DNA from: Halomonas sp. KAO
GTDB taxonomy: Bacteria > Pseudomonadota > Gammaproteobacteria > Pseudomonadales > Halomonadaceae
Direction: 5' to 3'
NCBI RefSeq assembly: GCF_015595025.1
Contig: NZ_JADNRL010000010.1
Span: 28,144 to 92,143, forward strand
Length of the DNA stretch: 64,000 nt
Positions 55,676-64,000 of this stretch are shown here, piece after piece. The position numbers were made by a program, and so were the translations under genes. The first letter of the stretch is position 1. Every line of letters begins with the position of its first letter. Below the pieces are notes generated by a model that had not been told where the DNA came from, searched no databases, and saw only the letters and a program-made list of their open reading frames with translations.

Positions 55676-58279
55676 GTGCTTGAAGCCTATCGCCAACATG
55701 TCGAGGAGCGTGCCGCCGAAGGCGTGCCGCCTAAGCCGCTGAACGCCGAGCAGGTCGCCGCCCTGGTGGAACTGCTGAAGACGCCGCCGGCGGGTGAAGA
55801 GGAGTTCATCCTCGACCTGCTGACAAACCGCGTCCCGCCGGGCGTCGACGAGGCTGCCTACGTCAAGGCCGCCTTCCTGACCGCCATCGCCAAGGGCGAG
55901 GCCGAGTCCCCGCTGATCGACAGGGTCCACGCCGTCAAGCTGCTGGGCACCATGCAGGGCGGTTACAACATCGTCTCGCTGGTCGAGCTGCTCGACGATG
56001 CCGACCTGGCCAAGGAAGTGGGCGAACAGCTCAAGCATACCCTGCTGATGTTCGACGCCTTCCACGACGTGGAAGAGCGCGCCAAGGCGGGCAACGCCGT
56101 AGCCAAGGATGTCATCCAGTCCTGGGCCGACGCCGAGTGGTTCCTCGCCAAGCCCAAGCTGGACGAGAAGATCACCCTGACCGTCTTCAAGGTGCCTGGC
56201 GAGACCAACACCGACGACCTCTCCCCGGCCCCGGATGCCTGGTCGCGCCCCGATATCCCGGTGCACGCCAACGCCATGCTCAAGAACGAGCGTGACGGCA
56301 TCGAGCCGGAGGAGCCGGGCGTCAAGGGCCCCCTCAAGCAGATCGAGGACGTGAAGGCCAAGGGCTTCCCGGTGGCCTACGTCGGCGATGTGGTCGGCAC
56401 CGGCTCCTCGCGCAAGTCCGCCACCAACTCCGTGCTGTGGTTCTTCGGTGACGATATCCCCAACGTGCCGAACAAGCGCGCCGGCGGCTTCTGCTTCGGC
56501 GGCAAGATCGCCCCGATCTTCTTCAACACCATGGAAGACTCCGGCGCCCTGCCGGTCGAGATGGACGTCTCCAGGCTCGAGATGGGCGACGTCATCGACG
56601 TCTACCCCTACGAGGGCAAGGTGTGCAAGCACGGCACCGACGAGGTGCTGACCACCTTCGAGCTCAAGACCCAGCTGATCCTCGACGAGGTGCGCGCCGG
56701 CGGCCGTATCCCGCTGATCATCGGTCGCGGCCTGACCACCAAGGCGCGTGAGTCCCTGGGCCTGCCCGCCTCCGACGTCTTCCGCCTGCCTGAGCAGCCC
56801 GCCGACACCGGCAAGGGCTTCACCCTGGCCCAGAAGATGGTCGGCAAGGCCTGCGGCCTGGACGGCGTGCGTCCCGGCATGTACTGCGAGCCGAAGATGG
56901 CCACCGTGGGCTCTCAGGACACCACCGGGCCGATGACTCGCGACGAGCTCAAGGATCTGGCGTGTCTCGGCTTCCAGGCCGACCTGGTGATGCAGTCCTT
57001 CTGCCATACCGCCGCCTATCCGAAGCCGGTCGACGTGGATACCCATCACACCCTGCCCGACTTCATCATGAACCGCGGCGGCGTCTCCCTGCGTCCGGGC
57101 GACGGCATCATCCACAGCTGGCTGAACCGCATGCTGCTGCCCGACACCGTGGGTACCGGCGGCGACTCCCATACCCGCTTCCCGCTGGGCATCTCCTTCC
57201 CGGCCGGCTCCGGGCTGGTGGCGTTCGCCGCCGCAACCGGCGTGATGCCGCTGGATATGCCGGAATCGGTGCTGGTGCGCTTCAAGGGCAAGCGTCAGCC
57301 CGGCGTCACCCTGCGTGATCTGGTCCACGCGATCCCCTACTACGCGATCAAGGACGGCCTGCTGACCGTCGAGAAGTCCGGCAAGAAGAACGCCTTCTCC
57401 GGTCGCGTGCTGGAGATCGAGGGTCTCGAGGACCTCACCGTGGAGCAGGCCTTCGAGCTCTCCGATGCCTCCGCCGAGCGCTCCGCCGCCGGCTGTACCA
57501 TCACGCTGTCCGAGGAGAGCGTGACCGAGTATCTCAAGTCCAACATCACCCTGCTCAAGTGGATGATCGCCAACGGCTACGGCGACCGCCGTACCATCGA
57601 GCGCCGCATCCAGGGCATGGAGGAGTGGCTGGCCAACCCGAGCCTGATGCGTGCCGACCAGGACGCCGAGTACGCCGAGATCATCGAGATCGATCTCGAC
57701 CAGCTCAATGAGCCGGTACTCTGCGCGCCCAACGACCCGGACGACGCCCGTCTGCTCTCCGAGGTGGCCGGCGAGAAGATCGACGAAGTCTTCATCGGCT
57801 CGTGCATGACCAACATCGGCCACTTCCGCGCCGCGGGCAAGCTGCTCGAGAAGCAGCCGGCCGGCAGCCTGAAGACGCGCCTGTGGCTGGCACCGCCGAC
57901 CAAGATGGATCAGCACCAGCTGACCGAGGAGGGCTACTACGGCATCTATGGGCGTGCCGGGGCACGCATGGAGATGCCGGGCTGCTCGCTGTGCATGGGT
58001 AACCAGGCGCGCGTCGCCGCCAAGAGCACCGTGGTCTCCACCTCCACCCGTAACTTCCCGAACCGCCTGGGCGACGGTGCCAACGTCTACCTCGCCTCTG
58101 CGGAACTGGCGGCCGTGGCCGCCGTGGAAGGCCGCCTGCCGAGCGTCGACGAATATCGCCGTTATATGAGCGAGTTCGACGCCATGGCCGGCGAGATCTA
58201 TCGCTACATGAACTTCCACGAGATCGAGGAGTATCAGAACGCCGCCTCCAACGTGATTCCGATCGCTCAAGAGGCCTGA
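55676..58279 (+). CDS. acnB: Aconitate hydratase B
   Basis: An 867-residue AcnB: N-terminal HEAT-like domain ([16 protein letters not shown]...), swivel domain ([21 protein letters not shown]), then [42 protein letters not shown], and the [4Fe-4S] Cys residues in [17 protein letters not shown] and [12 protein letters not shown]. It isomerises citrate and isocitrate in the TCA cycle and can bind RNA when the cluster is lost. The GTG at 55676 has GAGGG upstream. Its 3' end is duplicated one kilobase downstream. Confidence 0.97.
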   Translation: MLEAYRQHVEERAAEGVPPKPLNAEQVAALVELLKTPPAGEEEFILDLLTNRVPPGVDEAAYVKAAFLTAIAKGEAESPLIDRVHAVKLLGTMQGGYNIVSLVELLDDADLAKEVGEQLKHTLLMFDAFHDVEERAKAGNAVAKDVIQSWADAEWFLAKPKLDEKITLTVFKVPGETNTDDLSPAPDAWSRPDIPVHANAMLKNERDGIEPEEPGVKGPLKQIEDVKAKGFPVAYVGDVVGTGSSRKSATNSVLWFFGDDIPNVPNKRAGGFCFGGKIAPIFFNTMEDSGALPVEMDVSRLEMGDVIDVYPYEGKVCKHGTDEVLTTFELKTQLILDEVRAGGRIPLIIGRGLTTKARESLGLPASDVFRLPEQPADTGKGFTLAQKMVGKACGLDGVRPGMYCEPKMATVGSQDTTGPMTRDELKDLACLGFQADLVMQSFCHTAAYPKPVDVDTHHTLPDFIMNRGGVSLRPGDGIIHSWLNRMLLPDTVGTGGDSHTRFPLGISFPAGSGLVAFAAATGVMPLDMPESVLVRFKGKRQPGVTLRDLVHAIPYYAIKDGLLTVEKSGKKNAFSGRVLEIEGLEDLTVEQAFELSDASAERSAAGCTITLSEESVTEYLKSNITLLKWMIANGYGDRRTIERRIQGMEEWLANPSLMRADQDAEYAEIIEIDLDQLNEPVLCAPNDPDDARLLSEVAGEKIDEVFIGSCMTNIGHFRAAGKLLEKQPAGSLKTRLWLAPPTKMDQHQLTEEGYYGIYGRAGARMEMPGCSLCMGNQARVAAKSTVVSTSTRNFPNRLGDGANVYLASAELAAVAAVEGRLPSVDEYRRYMSEFDAMAGEIYRYMNFHEIEEYQNAASNVIPIAQEA

Positions 58280-58363
58280 GTGCCACGGTTCTGATATCCT
58301 CAGCTTCGACTCCGATGCTCGCAACATCGCAGGCCGCCGCTCGCGGCGGCCCGGGACTCACTC
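58245..58363 (+). repeat. acnB 3' end and downstream sequence, original copy of a duplication
   Basis: The segment from the last acnB codons (GATTCCGATCGCTCAAGAGG) through CTTCGACTCCGATGCTCGCA and the CGGCGGCCCGG block is repeated with roughly 85-90% identity at 59304-59423, followed in both places by a GCGCCCC terminator. Confidence 0.85.
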
Positions 58364-58380
58364 CCGAAAGTCGATAAACG

Positions 58381-58408
58381 AAGCGCCCCTCACGGGGCGC
58401 TTTTTTTT
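58381..58408 (+). terminator. Rho-independent terminator after acnB
   Basis: GCGCCCC pairs with GGGGCGC around a short loop and is followed by eight Ts. Confidence 0.93.
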
Positions 58409-58600
58409 GTGTCACCCGCTGGTGGGGTGCGGCTCATTCGCGCCGGGCGATAACCGTCGCCGAATACCGACGCCATTCTACCAACGGTAACTAATTCAAA
58501 CTTTAGTATTACATGCATATTTACTAAGGTGAGGGCTCCGCACGTCGAGGTGGCACTGCCATCCGGGTGTTCCCACTTGATTAATGTTGAGGAGCCTCTC

Positions 58601-59221
58601 ATGTCGATCCAGTACACCACCGCACTGCGCCCCCTTTCCCTTGGCGGTCTGGTGATCGCCGCCATCGCCCTCTCCCCGCTGGCCCTGGCGGAGGGAGCCG
58701 AACACCGCGGTCTCTACCTGGGGGCTGGCGCCGGCTTCGGTTCGCTCGAGAACGATCGGGATGAAGTCGCCGATTTCGTCGAAGGGGGTGTCGAGGACTT
58801 CGACATCGACGATGACGATAACGTCACCAAGTTCTTCGTGGGCTATGACCTCAACCGCTACCTCGCCGTGGAAGGGTTCTACAGTGACCTTGGTGAGGTG
58901 CGTTTGAAGGGCAACGATGCCGTCAACGCCGAGCTCGAGTCCCAGGCCTATGGCGCGAGCCTTGTCGGCAAGCTGCCGCTCACCGACTGGTTCACGCTCT
59001 TCGGCAAGGCCGGCCTGGCGCACTGGGAGACGCAGACCAACGGCAACCTCGGCAACTTCCAGCAGGAGCTCAGCGACCAGGACGGTACCGACCCGGTATA
59101 CGGAGTCGGCGCCCAGTTCCAGCTGGACCCCATGCTGCTGCGCGCCGAATACGAGCGCTACGACTTCGATAGTGACTATACCGTCGATGCCTTCACGGCC
59201 TCCGTGGGCTGGCGCTTCTAA
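58601..59221 (+). CDS. OmpA-type outer-membrane beta-barrel protein
   Basis: A 206-residue protein with a signal peptide (MSIQYTTALRPLSLGGLVIA ... SPLALAE) and an eight-strand barrel pattern: GLYLGAGAGFGSL, FFVGYDLNRYLAVEGFYSDLG, YGASLVGKLPL, FGKAGLAHWE, VYGVGAQFQLDPMLLRAEYERYDF, ending TASVGWRF with the C-terminal aromatic needed for BAM insertion. An acidic surface loop (DFDIDDDDN) stands out. GAGGAG precedes ATG 58601. It lacks the peptidoglycan-binding domain of full OmpA. Confidence 0.85.
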   Translation: MSIQYTTALRPLSLGGLVIAAIALSPLALAEGAEHRGLYLGAGAGFGSLENDRDEVADFVEGGVEDFDIDDDDNVTKFFVGYDLNRYLAVEGFYSDLGEVRLKGNDAVNAELESQAYGASLVGKLPLTDWFTLFGKAGLAHWETQTNGNLGNFQQELSDQDGTDPVYGVGAQFQLDPMLLRAEYERYDFDSDYTVDAFTASVGWRF

Positions 59222-59303
59222 GCCCGGTCACGGGGCTAGATAGCACCGGCACCTGTGGCATGATGATGTGACTATCACAGGCACATCGACCTTGAGCCAG
59301 ATC

Positions 59304-59423
59304 GCTGCTTCCATTGTGATTCCGACCGCTCAAGAGGCCTGAGTGCCACGATTCTGACACCCGCAGCTTCGACTCCGATGCTCGCACCATCGTAGGCCGC
59401 CGTCCGCGGCGGCCCGGCCTGAA
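59304..59423 (+). repeat. Second copy of the acnB tail, downstream of the barrel gene
   Basis: A diverged copy of 58245-58363 including the last codons and stop of acnB, although no acnB gene precedes it. It is part of the 543-bp gap 59222-59764, which also holds the terminator and a dispersed repeat but no gene. Confidence 0.85.
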
Positions 59424-59453
59424 GACAAGGCTTGAGGCCGAAGCCGATAAGCG

Positions 59454-59479
59454 AAGCGCCCCATCCGGGGCGCTTTTTT
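59454..59479 (+). terminator. Rho-independent terminator, second copy
   Basis: GCGCCCC-ATCC-GGGGCGC followed by six Ts; paralogous to the acnB terminator and now serving the barrel gene. Confidence 0.92.
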
Positions 59480-59509
59480 GCTCTCCGTGGAGTGACGTGC
59501 CCCTTGTCG

Positions 59510-59646
59510 GTAGGCGGGATCGGTCCGGCATCCCGGCTCCGCATCGCGACCGAAGGCCGAAGGGCTCCCCCGGATGACGGCACCAGGACCGGCAACACCG
59601 TCGAGGCGCCTTGAGGCGCCCGTCGCGAGCGGAGCCTCCCTCCTAC
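59510..59646. repeat. Dispersed inverted repeat, fourth full copy
   Basis: Runs from GGTAGGCGGGATCGGTCC through GAGGCGCCTTGAGGCGCC and CGTCGCGAGCGGAGCCTCC to CTCCTAC, with the inner blocks in rearranged order compared with 50927-51064. Confidence 0.6.
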
Positions 59647-59764
59647 CATGCCACCCCCAGCCTAAGTGCCATCTCCAGCCTAAATGCCATCGGCGCCGAG
59701 GCGACAGTCTCGAACAGTCACGGTAGGATGGAGATTAATCCCTTCTTGCTAAAGGAGCCTTGTC

Positions 59765-59971
59765 ATGAACCAGGACGCGTTTCAGCACAGCATCCGCACG
59801 CTGCTCAAGAATGTCGGAGTGAATACCCAGCAGGAGATCGAGAAGGCCGTTCGGCAGGCGATCGACGAGGGCAAGCTGAAGGGCGACGAGCACCTGCCGG
59901 CGCGTGTCACCGTGACGGTCGACGGCATCGACCTGGCGCTGACCTTCGACAGGGATATCACCCTTGAGTGA
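59765..59971 (+). CDS. Small conserved protein (DUF6494-like)
   Basis: A 68-residue protein, [20 protein letters not shown] then [17 protein letters not shown] and [17 protein letters not shown]. It matches my memory of the DUF6494 family, short proteins often next to ABC exporters. AAAGGAG precedes the ATG. Its stop overlaps the start of the ATPase gene. Function unknown; likely a partner of the exporter. Confidence 0.75.
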   Translation: MNQDAFQHSIRTLLKNVGVNTQQEIEKAVRQAIDEGKLKGDEHLPARVTVTVDGIDLALTFDRDITLE

Positions 59972-60914
59972 GGCCCGGGACCGTACGGTCATTCGCGTCG
60001 AGGGGCTGGGCAAGATCTTCTCGGGGGGCTTCGAGGCCCTCAAGGATATCGACCTGGAGATCCGCCGTGGCGAGATCTTCGCCCTGCTCGGCCCCAACGG
60101 GGCGGGCAAGACCACCCTGATCAGCGTGATCTGCGGGCTGGTCAACCCGAGTCGCGGGCGCGTGCTGGTCGATGGCCACGACAATGTGCGCGAGTTTCGC
60201 GAGGCCCGGGCGCGCATCGGCCTGGTGCCCCAGGAGCTGACCAACGACGCCTTCATCAAGGTGTGGGATACGGTGAGCTTCAGCCGGGGGCTGTTCGGCA
60301 AGCCGAAGGATCCCGCGCATATCGAGAAGGTGCTGCGCTCGCTGTCGCTGTGGGAGAAGCGCAACAACCGCCTGATTACCCTCTCCGGCGGCATGAAGCG
60401 TCGGGTGCTGATCGCCAAGGCGCTGGCCCACGAGCCCGAGATCCTGTTTCTCGACGAGCCCACCGCGGGGGTCGATGTCGCCCTGCGCCGCGACATGTGG
60501 GAGGTGGTGCGAGCGCTGCGTGACAGCGGGGTGACCATCATCCTCACCACGCACTATATCGAGGAAGCCGAGGAGATGGCCGACCGCATCGGGGTGATCC
60601 GCTCGGGGGAGCTGGTGCTGGTGGAGAACAAGCAGGCGCTGATGCAGCAGCTAGGTCGCAAGGAGCTCACCCTCCATCTGCGTGACCCGCTGGACTCGGT
60701 GCCTCCCCGTCTCGCCCGTCATCGCCTGACGCTGGCCGAAGAGGGACACGCCCTGGTCTACGCCTATGACGCCACGGCAGACGAGGATGATGGCACCGGT
60801 ATCGCCGGCCTGCTGGCCGATCTGGAGGCGGCGGGCATCGCCGTCAAGGATCTGCACACTCGCCAGAGCTCCCTGGAGGAGATCTTCGTCAATCTGGTCA
60901 AGGAGACGACGTGA
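59964..60914 (+). CDS. ABC-2-type exporter, ATP-binding protein
   Basis: A 316-residue ABC ATPase: [19 protein letters not shown] (Walker A), [11 protein letters not shown] (Q-loop), [18 protein letters not shown] (signature), [20 protein letters not shown] (Walker B), then the switch His in [16 protein letters not shown]-terminal domain follows. The proposed TTG start (59964) has AGGG upstream and overlaps the small gene. It pairs with the permease at 60911 (ATGA-type overlap, GTG start). The substrate is unknown. Confidence 0.93.
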   Translation: MSEARDRTVIRVEGLGKIFSGGFEALKDIDLEIRRGEIFALLGPNGAGKTTLISVICGLVNPSRGRVLVDGHDNVREFREARARIGLVPQELTNDAFIKVWDTVSFSRGLFGKPKDPAHIEKVLRSLSLWEKRNNRLITLSGGMKRRVLIAKALAHEPEILFLDEPTAGVDVALRRDMWEVVRALRDSGVTIILTTHYIEEAEEMADRIGVIRSGELVLVENKQALMQQLGRKELTLHLRDPLDSVPPRLARHRLTLAEEGHALVYAYDATADEDDGTGIAGLLADLEAAGIAVKDLHTRQSSLEEIFVNLVKETT

Positions 60915-61672
60915 ATCTCGAATCCGTCAAGACCCTCTACCGTGCCGAGATGGCCCGCAGCCTGCGCACCGTGCTGCAGAGCATCGTCTCGCCGGTGCTC
61001 TCCACCTCGCTCTACTTCGTGGTGTTCGGCTCCGCCATCGGCAGTCGCATCAGCGAGGTGGACGGCATCAGCTACGGGGCCTTTATCGTGCCGGGCCTGA
61101 TCATGCTGATGCTGCTTACCCAGAGCGTCTCCAACGCCTCGTTCGGCATCTTCTTTCCCCGCTTCTCGGGCACCGTCTACGAGGTGCTCTCCGCGCCCAT
61201 GTCCTACTGGGAGGTCGTCGCGGGGTATGTGGGGGCCGCGGCCAGCAAGTCGCTGATCTTGGGGATCATCGTGCTGATCACCGCACGCCTCTTCGTGCCC
61301 TACTCCATCGAGCACCCAGTGATGATGGCACTGTTCCTGGTGCTGACGGCAGCAACCTTCAGCCTGCTGGGCTTTATCATCGGCATCTGGGCCGATGGCT
61401 TCGAGAAACTTCAGCTGGTCCCGCTGCTGGTGATCACGCCACTGACCTTCCTCGGCGGCACCTTCTACTCCATCGATATGCTGCCGCCCTTCTGGCAGGC
61501 GGTGACCCTGGCCAACCCGGTGGTCTACCTGATCAGCGGCTTCCGCTGGAGCTTCTATGGCATCAGCGACGTCAGCCCCTTGATCAGCCTGGGAATGATC
61601 GTGCTGTTCCTGGCCGCGGCACTGACGGTGGTGGCCTGGATCTTCCGCACCGGCTACCGGCTGAAGCCCTAG
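60911..61672 (+). CDS. ABC-2-type exporter, permease
   Basis: A 253-residue membrane protein with six helices, an N-terminal amphipathic segment ([18 protein letters not shown]), and the ABC-2 consensus [21 protein letters not shown] and [20 protein letters not shown]. It overlaps the ATPase gene by four bases. Resembles the YadG/YadH pair. Confidence 0.93.
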   Translation: MNLESVKTLYRAEMARSLRTVLQSIVSPVLSTSLYFVVFGSAIGSRISEVDGISYGAFIVPGLIMLMLLTQSVSNASFGIFFPRFSGTVYEVLSAPMSYWEVVAGYVGAAASKSLILGIIVLITARLFVPYSIEHPVMMALFLVLTAATFSLLGFIIGIWADGFEKLQLVPLLVITPLTFLGGTFYSIDMLPPFWQAVTLANPVVYLISGFRWSFYGISDVSPLISLGMIVLFLAAALTVVAWIFRTGYRLKP

Positions 61673-61687
61673 CCAAAATCCGCGTAA

Positions 61688-61714
61688 ATCCCCGCCCCCC
61701 ACCAGGGCGGGGAT
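61688..61714 (+). terminator. Terminator-like hairpin after the ABC exporter
   Basis: ATCCCCGCCC pairs perfectly with GGGCGGGGAT around a seven-base loop, 16 bases past the permease stop; no T-run. Confidence 0.65.
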
Positions 61715-61842
61715 CAATCACTCCAACACGAGTCATCGCCCCCCGCGACTCGCACAAGGCTCCCCGTTGATATGAGGGGAGCCCCTGGGCGCCCTCCTTG
61801 CCTATGCTGAGTATGGATCCACTCGCAGCTTGGAGGTACCCG

Positions 61843-63579
61843 ATGGCACGCTTCGCTCAGCCACTAATTCTGCTCCCTGCGGTGTTGCTGCTGGGGGCCT
61901 CCCCCGCCATGGCCGACCGGGTCAGTGTCCTGGTGCTCGATGCCTCGGGCTCCATGTGGAATCGCATGGAGGGCAACAGCACCCGCATCGAGGTGGCCCG
62001 GGACGTTATCGATGAGTATCTGCAGGGTCGTAATCCTGAACTCCCGCTGAGCGTACTGGCGTATGGACACAACCGTCGCGGGGACTGCGGCGATATCGAG
62101 GTCATCGCCACCATGGAGCTCCAGCGTGCCGAGACCCTGGCCGAGCAGATCCGTGCATTGAATCCCCAGGGCATGACCCCCATCGCCGAGAGCCTGGCGC
62201 TGGCCGCCGAGCAGATCCCGCGCACCGCCGAGGCCGCCGATATCATTCTGGTGACCGACGGCCTGGAGACCTGCGACGGCGACCCCTGTGCCGTGGCGGC
62301 GCGGCTCGCCGAACAGGGCTTGGCGATTCGCGCCCATGTGGTGGGCTTCGGGCTCAGCGACGAAGAGATCCAGCAGCTCTCATGCGTGACCGACCAGACC
62401 GGTGGCGAGCTCTTCCAGACCCACTCCGGCGCCGAACTGGCAAGCGCCCTCTATCGGGTGGAGGAGGCCGCCGCCGAGCCACCACCCGAACCCGCGCCGG
62501 AACCAGCACCAGACCCCGTGCCCACCGCCGAGCTGACCACCGCCGACACGGCGCCCGCAGGCTCGGTGATCGAGGTCGAATGGGAGGGACCCGACAGCCC
62601 CCGGGACTACATCACCATCGTCGAGGCCGGCGCCCCCGAGGGGAGCTATCTCGACTACACCCGCACCAACCAGGGGTCACCGCTGACGATCACCGCTCCG
62701 GATGCACTGGGCAGCTACGAGATCCGCTACGTGCATCAACAGAGTGGCGACACCCTGGCGACTCACTCGGTGACCCTGACCCCGGTGGAGGCCAGTCTTG
62801 ACGCCCCCGATGAGGCCGTGGCGGGCTCGGTAATCAAGGTCGAATGGGAGGGGCCCGACAACCCCCGGGACTACATCACCATCGTCGAGGCCGGTGCCCC
62901 CGAGGGGAGCTATCTCGACTACACCCGCACCAACCAGGGATCGCCACTGACGATCACCGCCCCGGATGCGCTGGGCAACCACGAGATCCGCTACGTGATC
63001 CAGCAGTCCAAGCGCACCCTTGCCAGCCAGCCGATCACTCTCGTGCCCGCAAGGGCGCAACTGATGGTCAACGACCCCATTCTGCCGAGCGGCAGGTTTC
63101 AGGTGGAGTGGATAGGCCCGGACAACCCCCGTGACTACATCACCATCGTCGAGGCTGGTGCCCCCGAGGGGAGCTATACCGACTATGTGCGGACCAGCAG
63201 AGGCTCGCCAGTCACCCTCGACGCTCCCGCCGAGCCGGGCGAGTACGAGGTGCGCTATGTGATTCAGCAGTCGGGAAGAACCCTGGCCAGCCTACCGGTC
63301 AGCGTGGGCGCCGGCGAGGTCAGCCTGGCCATCGAGGGGAGCCCCGAGGCCGGAGGGGTGATCAAAGTGAACTGGCAGGGCCCGGGGCGCTACGAGGACG
63401 TTATCCAGGTCGTGGCGGCCGATGCCCCCGATGATGCCAAGGCCATCCGCGAGGCACGCGCCAGCCAGGGCAGTCCGCTGCAGCTGTTCGCCCCATCGAC
63501 AGCGGGTAGCTACGAGCTGCGCTACACGGCCAGTGACAGCGGGGAGGTGCTGGAGCGCCACTCCTTCGAGATAAAGTAG
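61843..63579 (+). CDS. Exported von Willebrand factor A protein with four tandem beta-domain repeats
   Basis: A 578-residue secreted protein: signal peptide (MARFAQPLILLPAVLLLGAS), a vWA domain with the MIDAS residues (DASGSM at 33, MTPI, TDGLE), a Pro/Ala/Glu linker (EPPPEPAPEPAPDPVP), then four roughly 88-residue repeats starting near 227, 315, 403 and 491. Repeats one to three share PRDYITIVEAGAPEGSY nearly verbatim; the fourth is diverged. ATG 61843 has GGAGG upstream. Presumably a periplasmic or surface metal-dependent adhesion protein; partners are not visible. Confidence 0.86.
   Translation: MARFAQPLILLPAVLLLGASPAMADRVSVLVLDASGSMWNRMEGNSTRIEVARDVIDEYLQGRNPELPLSVLAYGHNRRGDCGDIEVIATMELQRAETLAEQIRALNPQGMTPIAESLALAAEQIPRTAEAADIILVTDGLETCDGDPCAVAARLAEQGLAIRAHVVGFGLSDEEIQQLSCVTDQTGGELFQTHSGAELASALYRVEEAAAEPPPEPAPEPAPDPVPTAELTTADTAPAGSVIEVEWEGPDSPRDYITIVEAGAPEGSYLDYTRTNQGSPLTITAPDALGSYEIRYVHQQSGDTLATHSVTLTPVEASLDAPDEAVAGSVIKVEWEGPDNPRDYITIVEAGAPEGSYLDYTRTNQGSPLTITAPDALGNHEIRYVIQQSKRTLASQPITLVPARAQLMVNDPILPSGRFQVEWIGPDNPRDYITIVEAGAPEGSYTDYVRTSRGSPVTLDAPAEPGEYEVRYVIQQSGRTLASLPVSVGAGEVSLAIEGSPEAGGVIKVNWQGPGRYEDVIQVVAADAPDDAKAIREARASQGSPLQLFAPSTAGSYELRYTASDSGEVLERHSFEIK
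62574..63210 (+). repeat. Near-identical internal DNA repeats of the vWA gene
   Basis: Blocks near 62574, 62838 and 63110 repeat about every 265 bp with stretches of almost identical DNA (GACTACATCACCATCGTCGA in each). The first two also match beyond that block. Confidence 0.85.
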
Positions 63580-63635
63580 ATAGATCGAATGCCCCGAATG
63601 ACGAAAGCCCCGAATGACGAAAGGCACAGCCCCCT

Positions 63636-63666
63636 CTACAGCCCCCGGCGAAGAAAGGGGCTGTAG
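63636..63666 (+). terminator. Terminator-like hairpin after the vWA gene
   Basis: CTACAGCCCC pairs with GGGGCTGTAG around an 11-base loop. It is preceded by a short direct repeat (CGAATGACGAAAG twice). Confidence 0.55.
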
Positions 63667-63727
63667 TAGCTGTAGTGGTGTAGTAAAGGGACCTGACCAG
63701 GAGGCTAGCTGTGATCTCTCTATAGGT

Positions 63728-64000
63728 TGTTCATCCGGAACCAACCCGGAAGACTGGAGATGCGAACCAACCAACCGCTCCAGGAGGCCCGGATGAACAC
63801 CCATAAGAATGCCCGTCTCACTCCGCATGGTCGAGCCCTGCTGGCCGCTCGCGTCATCGATGAAGGGTTGCGGCCCAGAGAGGTTGCGCAAGCTCAAGGC
63901 GTCAGTGTGAGAACAGTCTATAAGTGGGTGCGTCGTTTCCGAGAGGAAGGGCAGGAGGGGCTCCAGGACCGTCGGTCACGCCCGGCCCGAAGCCCGTTGG
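63728..64000 (+). mobile_element. IS481-family element, left end (runs off window)
   Basis: TGTTCATCCGGAACCAACC at 63728 has the TGTT start of IS481 terminal repeats, followed 65 bases later by the transposase start. Only the left part is inside the window. Confidence 0.7.
63793..64000 (+). CDS. IS481-family transposase, N-terminal part
   Basis: The first 69 residues are visible: MNTHKNARLTPHGRALLAAR, then VIDEGLRPREVAQAQGVS and VRTVYKWVRRFREEGQEGL, the helix-turn-helix of IS481 transposases, then DRRSRPARSPL. AGGAGG precedes the ATG. The gene is cut by the window end, so its integrity is unknown. Confidence 0.85.
   Translation, partial: MNTHKNARLTPHGRALLAARVIDEGLRPREVAQAQGVSVRTVYKWVRRFREEGQEGLQDRRSRPARSPL

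Noticed and set aside
55955..55975. ATGTTGTAAC on the minus strand inside acnB, identical to ten bases of the enteric Ter core
   Set aside because: It lacks the conserved G at the preceding lock position and the flanking A-rich bases. It sits in coding sequence for GGYNIVS and is expected by chance about once in several such windows.
55613..58327. 904-residue open frame on the minus strand opposite acnB
   Set aside because: It mirrors acnB codon structure, is His/Gly/Leu-rich and shows no fold; a shadow of high-GC coding DNA. Its first residues recur opposite the duplicated tail only because the DNA is duplicated.

Overview
The window is a high-GC (about 64% by eye) gammaproteobacterial chromosome segment. 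The protein set (luxS-mtnN, lexA-dinB beside psrA-nagZ, pilABCD, a phasin, a Tus homologue, a liuR-linked branched-chain acyl-CoA operon) fits a Halomonas-like member of the Halomonadaceae best. This placement rests on protein resemblance and gene order; no rRNA or tRNA gene was seen.

Layout. 0-14.6 kb: housekeeping genes (luxS 3' part, mtnN, pyrC, an EamA exporter, a DadA-like oxidase, a TerB-like protein, coaE-yacG-tus, a beta-CASP hydrolase), ending in a tightly coupled cluster of four exported proteins (trypsin-like protease with an SH3 domain plus three unrecognised proteins). 14.7-20.8 kb: a phasin, an IS481 scar and type IV pilus genes pilA (minus) and pilB-pilC-pilD (plus). 20.9-39.7 kb: a minus-strand surface-polysaccharide (O-antigen-like) locus. 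Read in the transcribed direction it runs ugd, an ops/RfaH element, wzz, wbpA-B-D-E, a pyruvyl-transferase-like gene, GT4, wzx, wzy, GT4, then a wbpI gene truncated by an IS66 scrap. An insertion-sequence graveyard follows (IS66, IS3, ISL3 and ISAs1 pieces around one intact GT2 gene), then a galE tail, an initiating sugar transferase and a WaaL-like ligase. 39.9-44.5 kb: a 1313-residue BTAD/AAA/TPR regulator and miaE. 44.7-50.8 kb: a valine-type catabolic operon (acyl-CoA dehydrogenase, 3-hydroxyisobutyryl-CoA hydrolase, mmsB) divergent from a LiuR-type MerR regulator and an acyl-CoA synthetase. 51-55.4 kb: hpt, nagZ and psrA divergent from lexA-dinB. 55.7-59.5 kb: acnB and an outer-membrane barrel gene flanked by a duplicated acnB tail. 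59.7-64 kb: a DUF6494-type protein, an ABC exporter, a von Willebrand factor A protein with near-identical internal repeats, and the start of an IS481 element.

How the genes work together. luxS and mtnN detoxify S-adenosylhomocysteine. The wbpA/B/E/D products form the route from UDP-GlcNAc to UDP-GlcNAc(3NAc)A. The next enzyme (WbpI-type epimerase) is broken here, so the final ManNAc(3NAc)A sugar may be lost unless another copy exists. The ops element in the wzz leader predicts RfaH-dependent readthrough of the operon. Dispersed inverted repeats with GTAGGAGG/CCTCCTAC ends, and GGGACAGTCC hairpins, mark several intergenic gaps.

The strongest novelty candidates are the four-gene exported cluster (10.96-14.58 kb), the Tus homologue in a coaE-yacG operon, the ops-controlled but IS-broken polysaccharide locus, and the duplicated acnB tail. 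All functional statements are from reading the sequence and from remembered family features; no database search was run.
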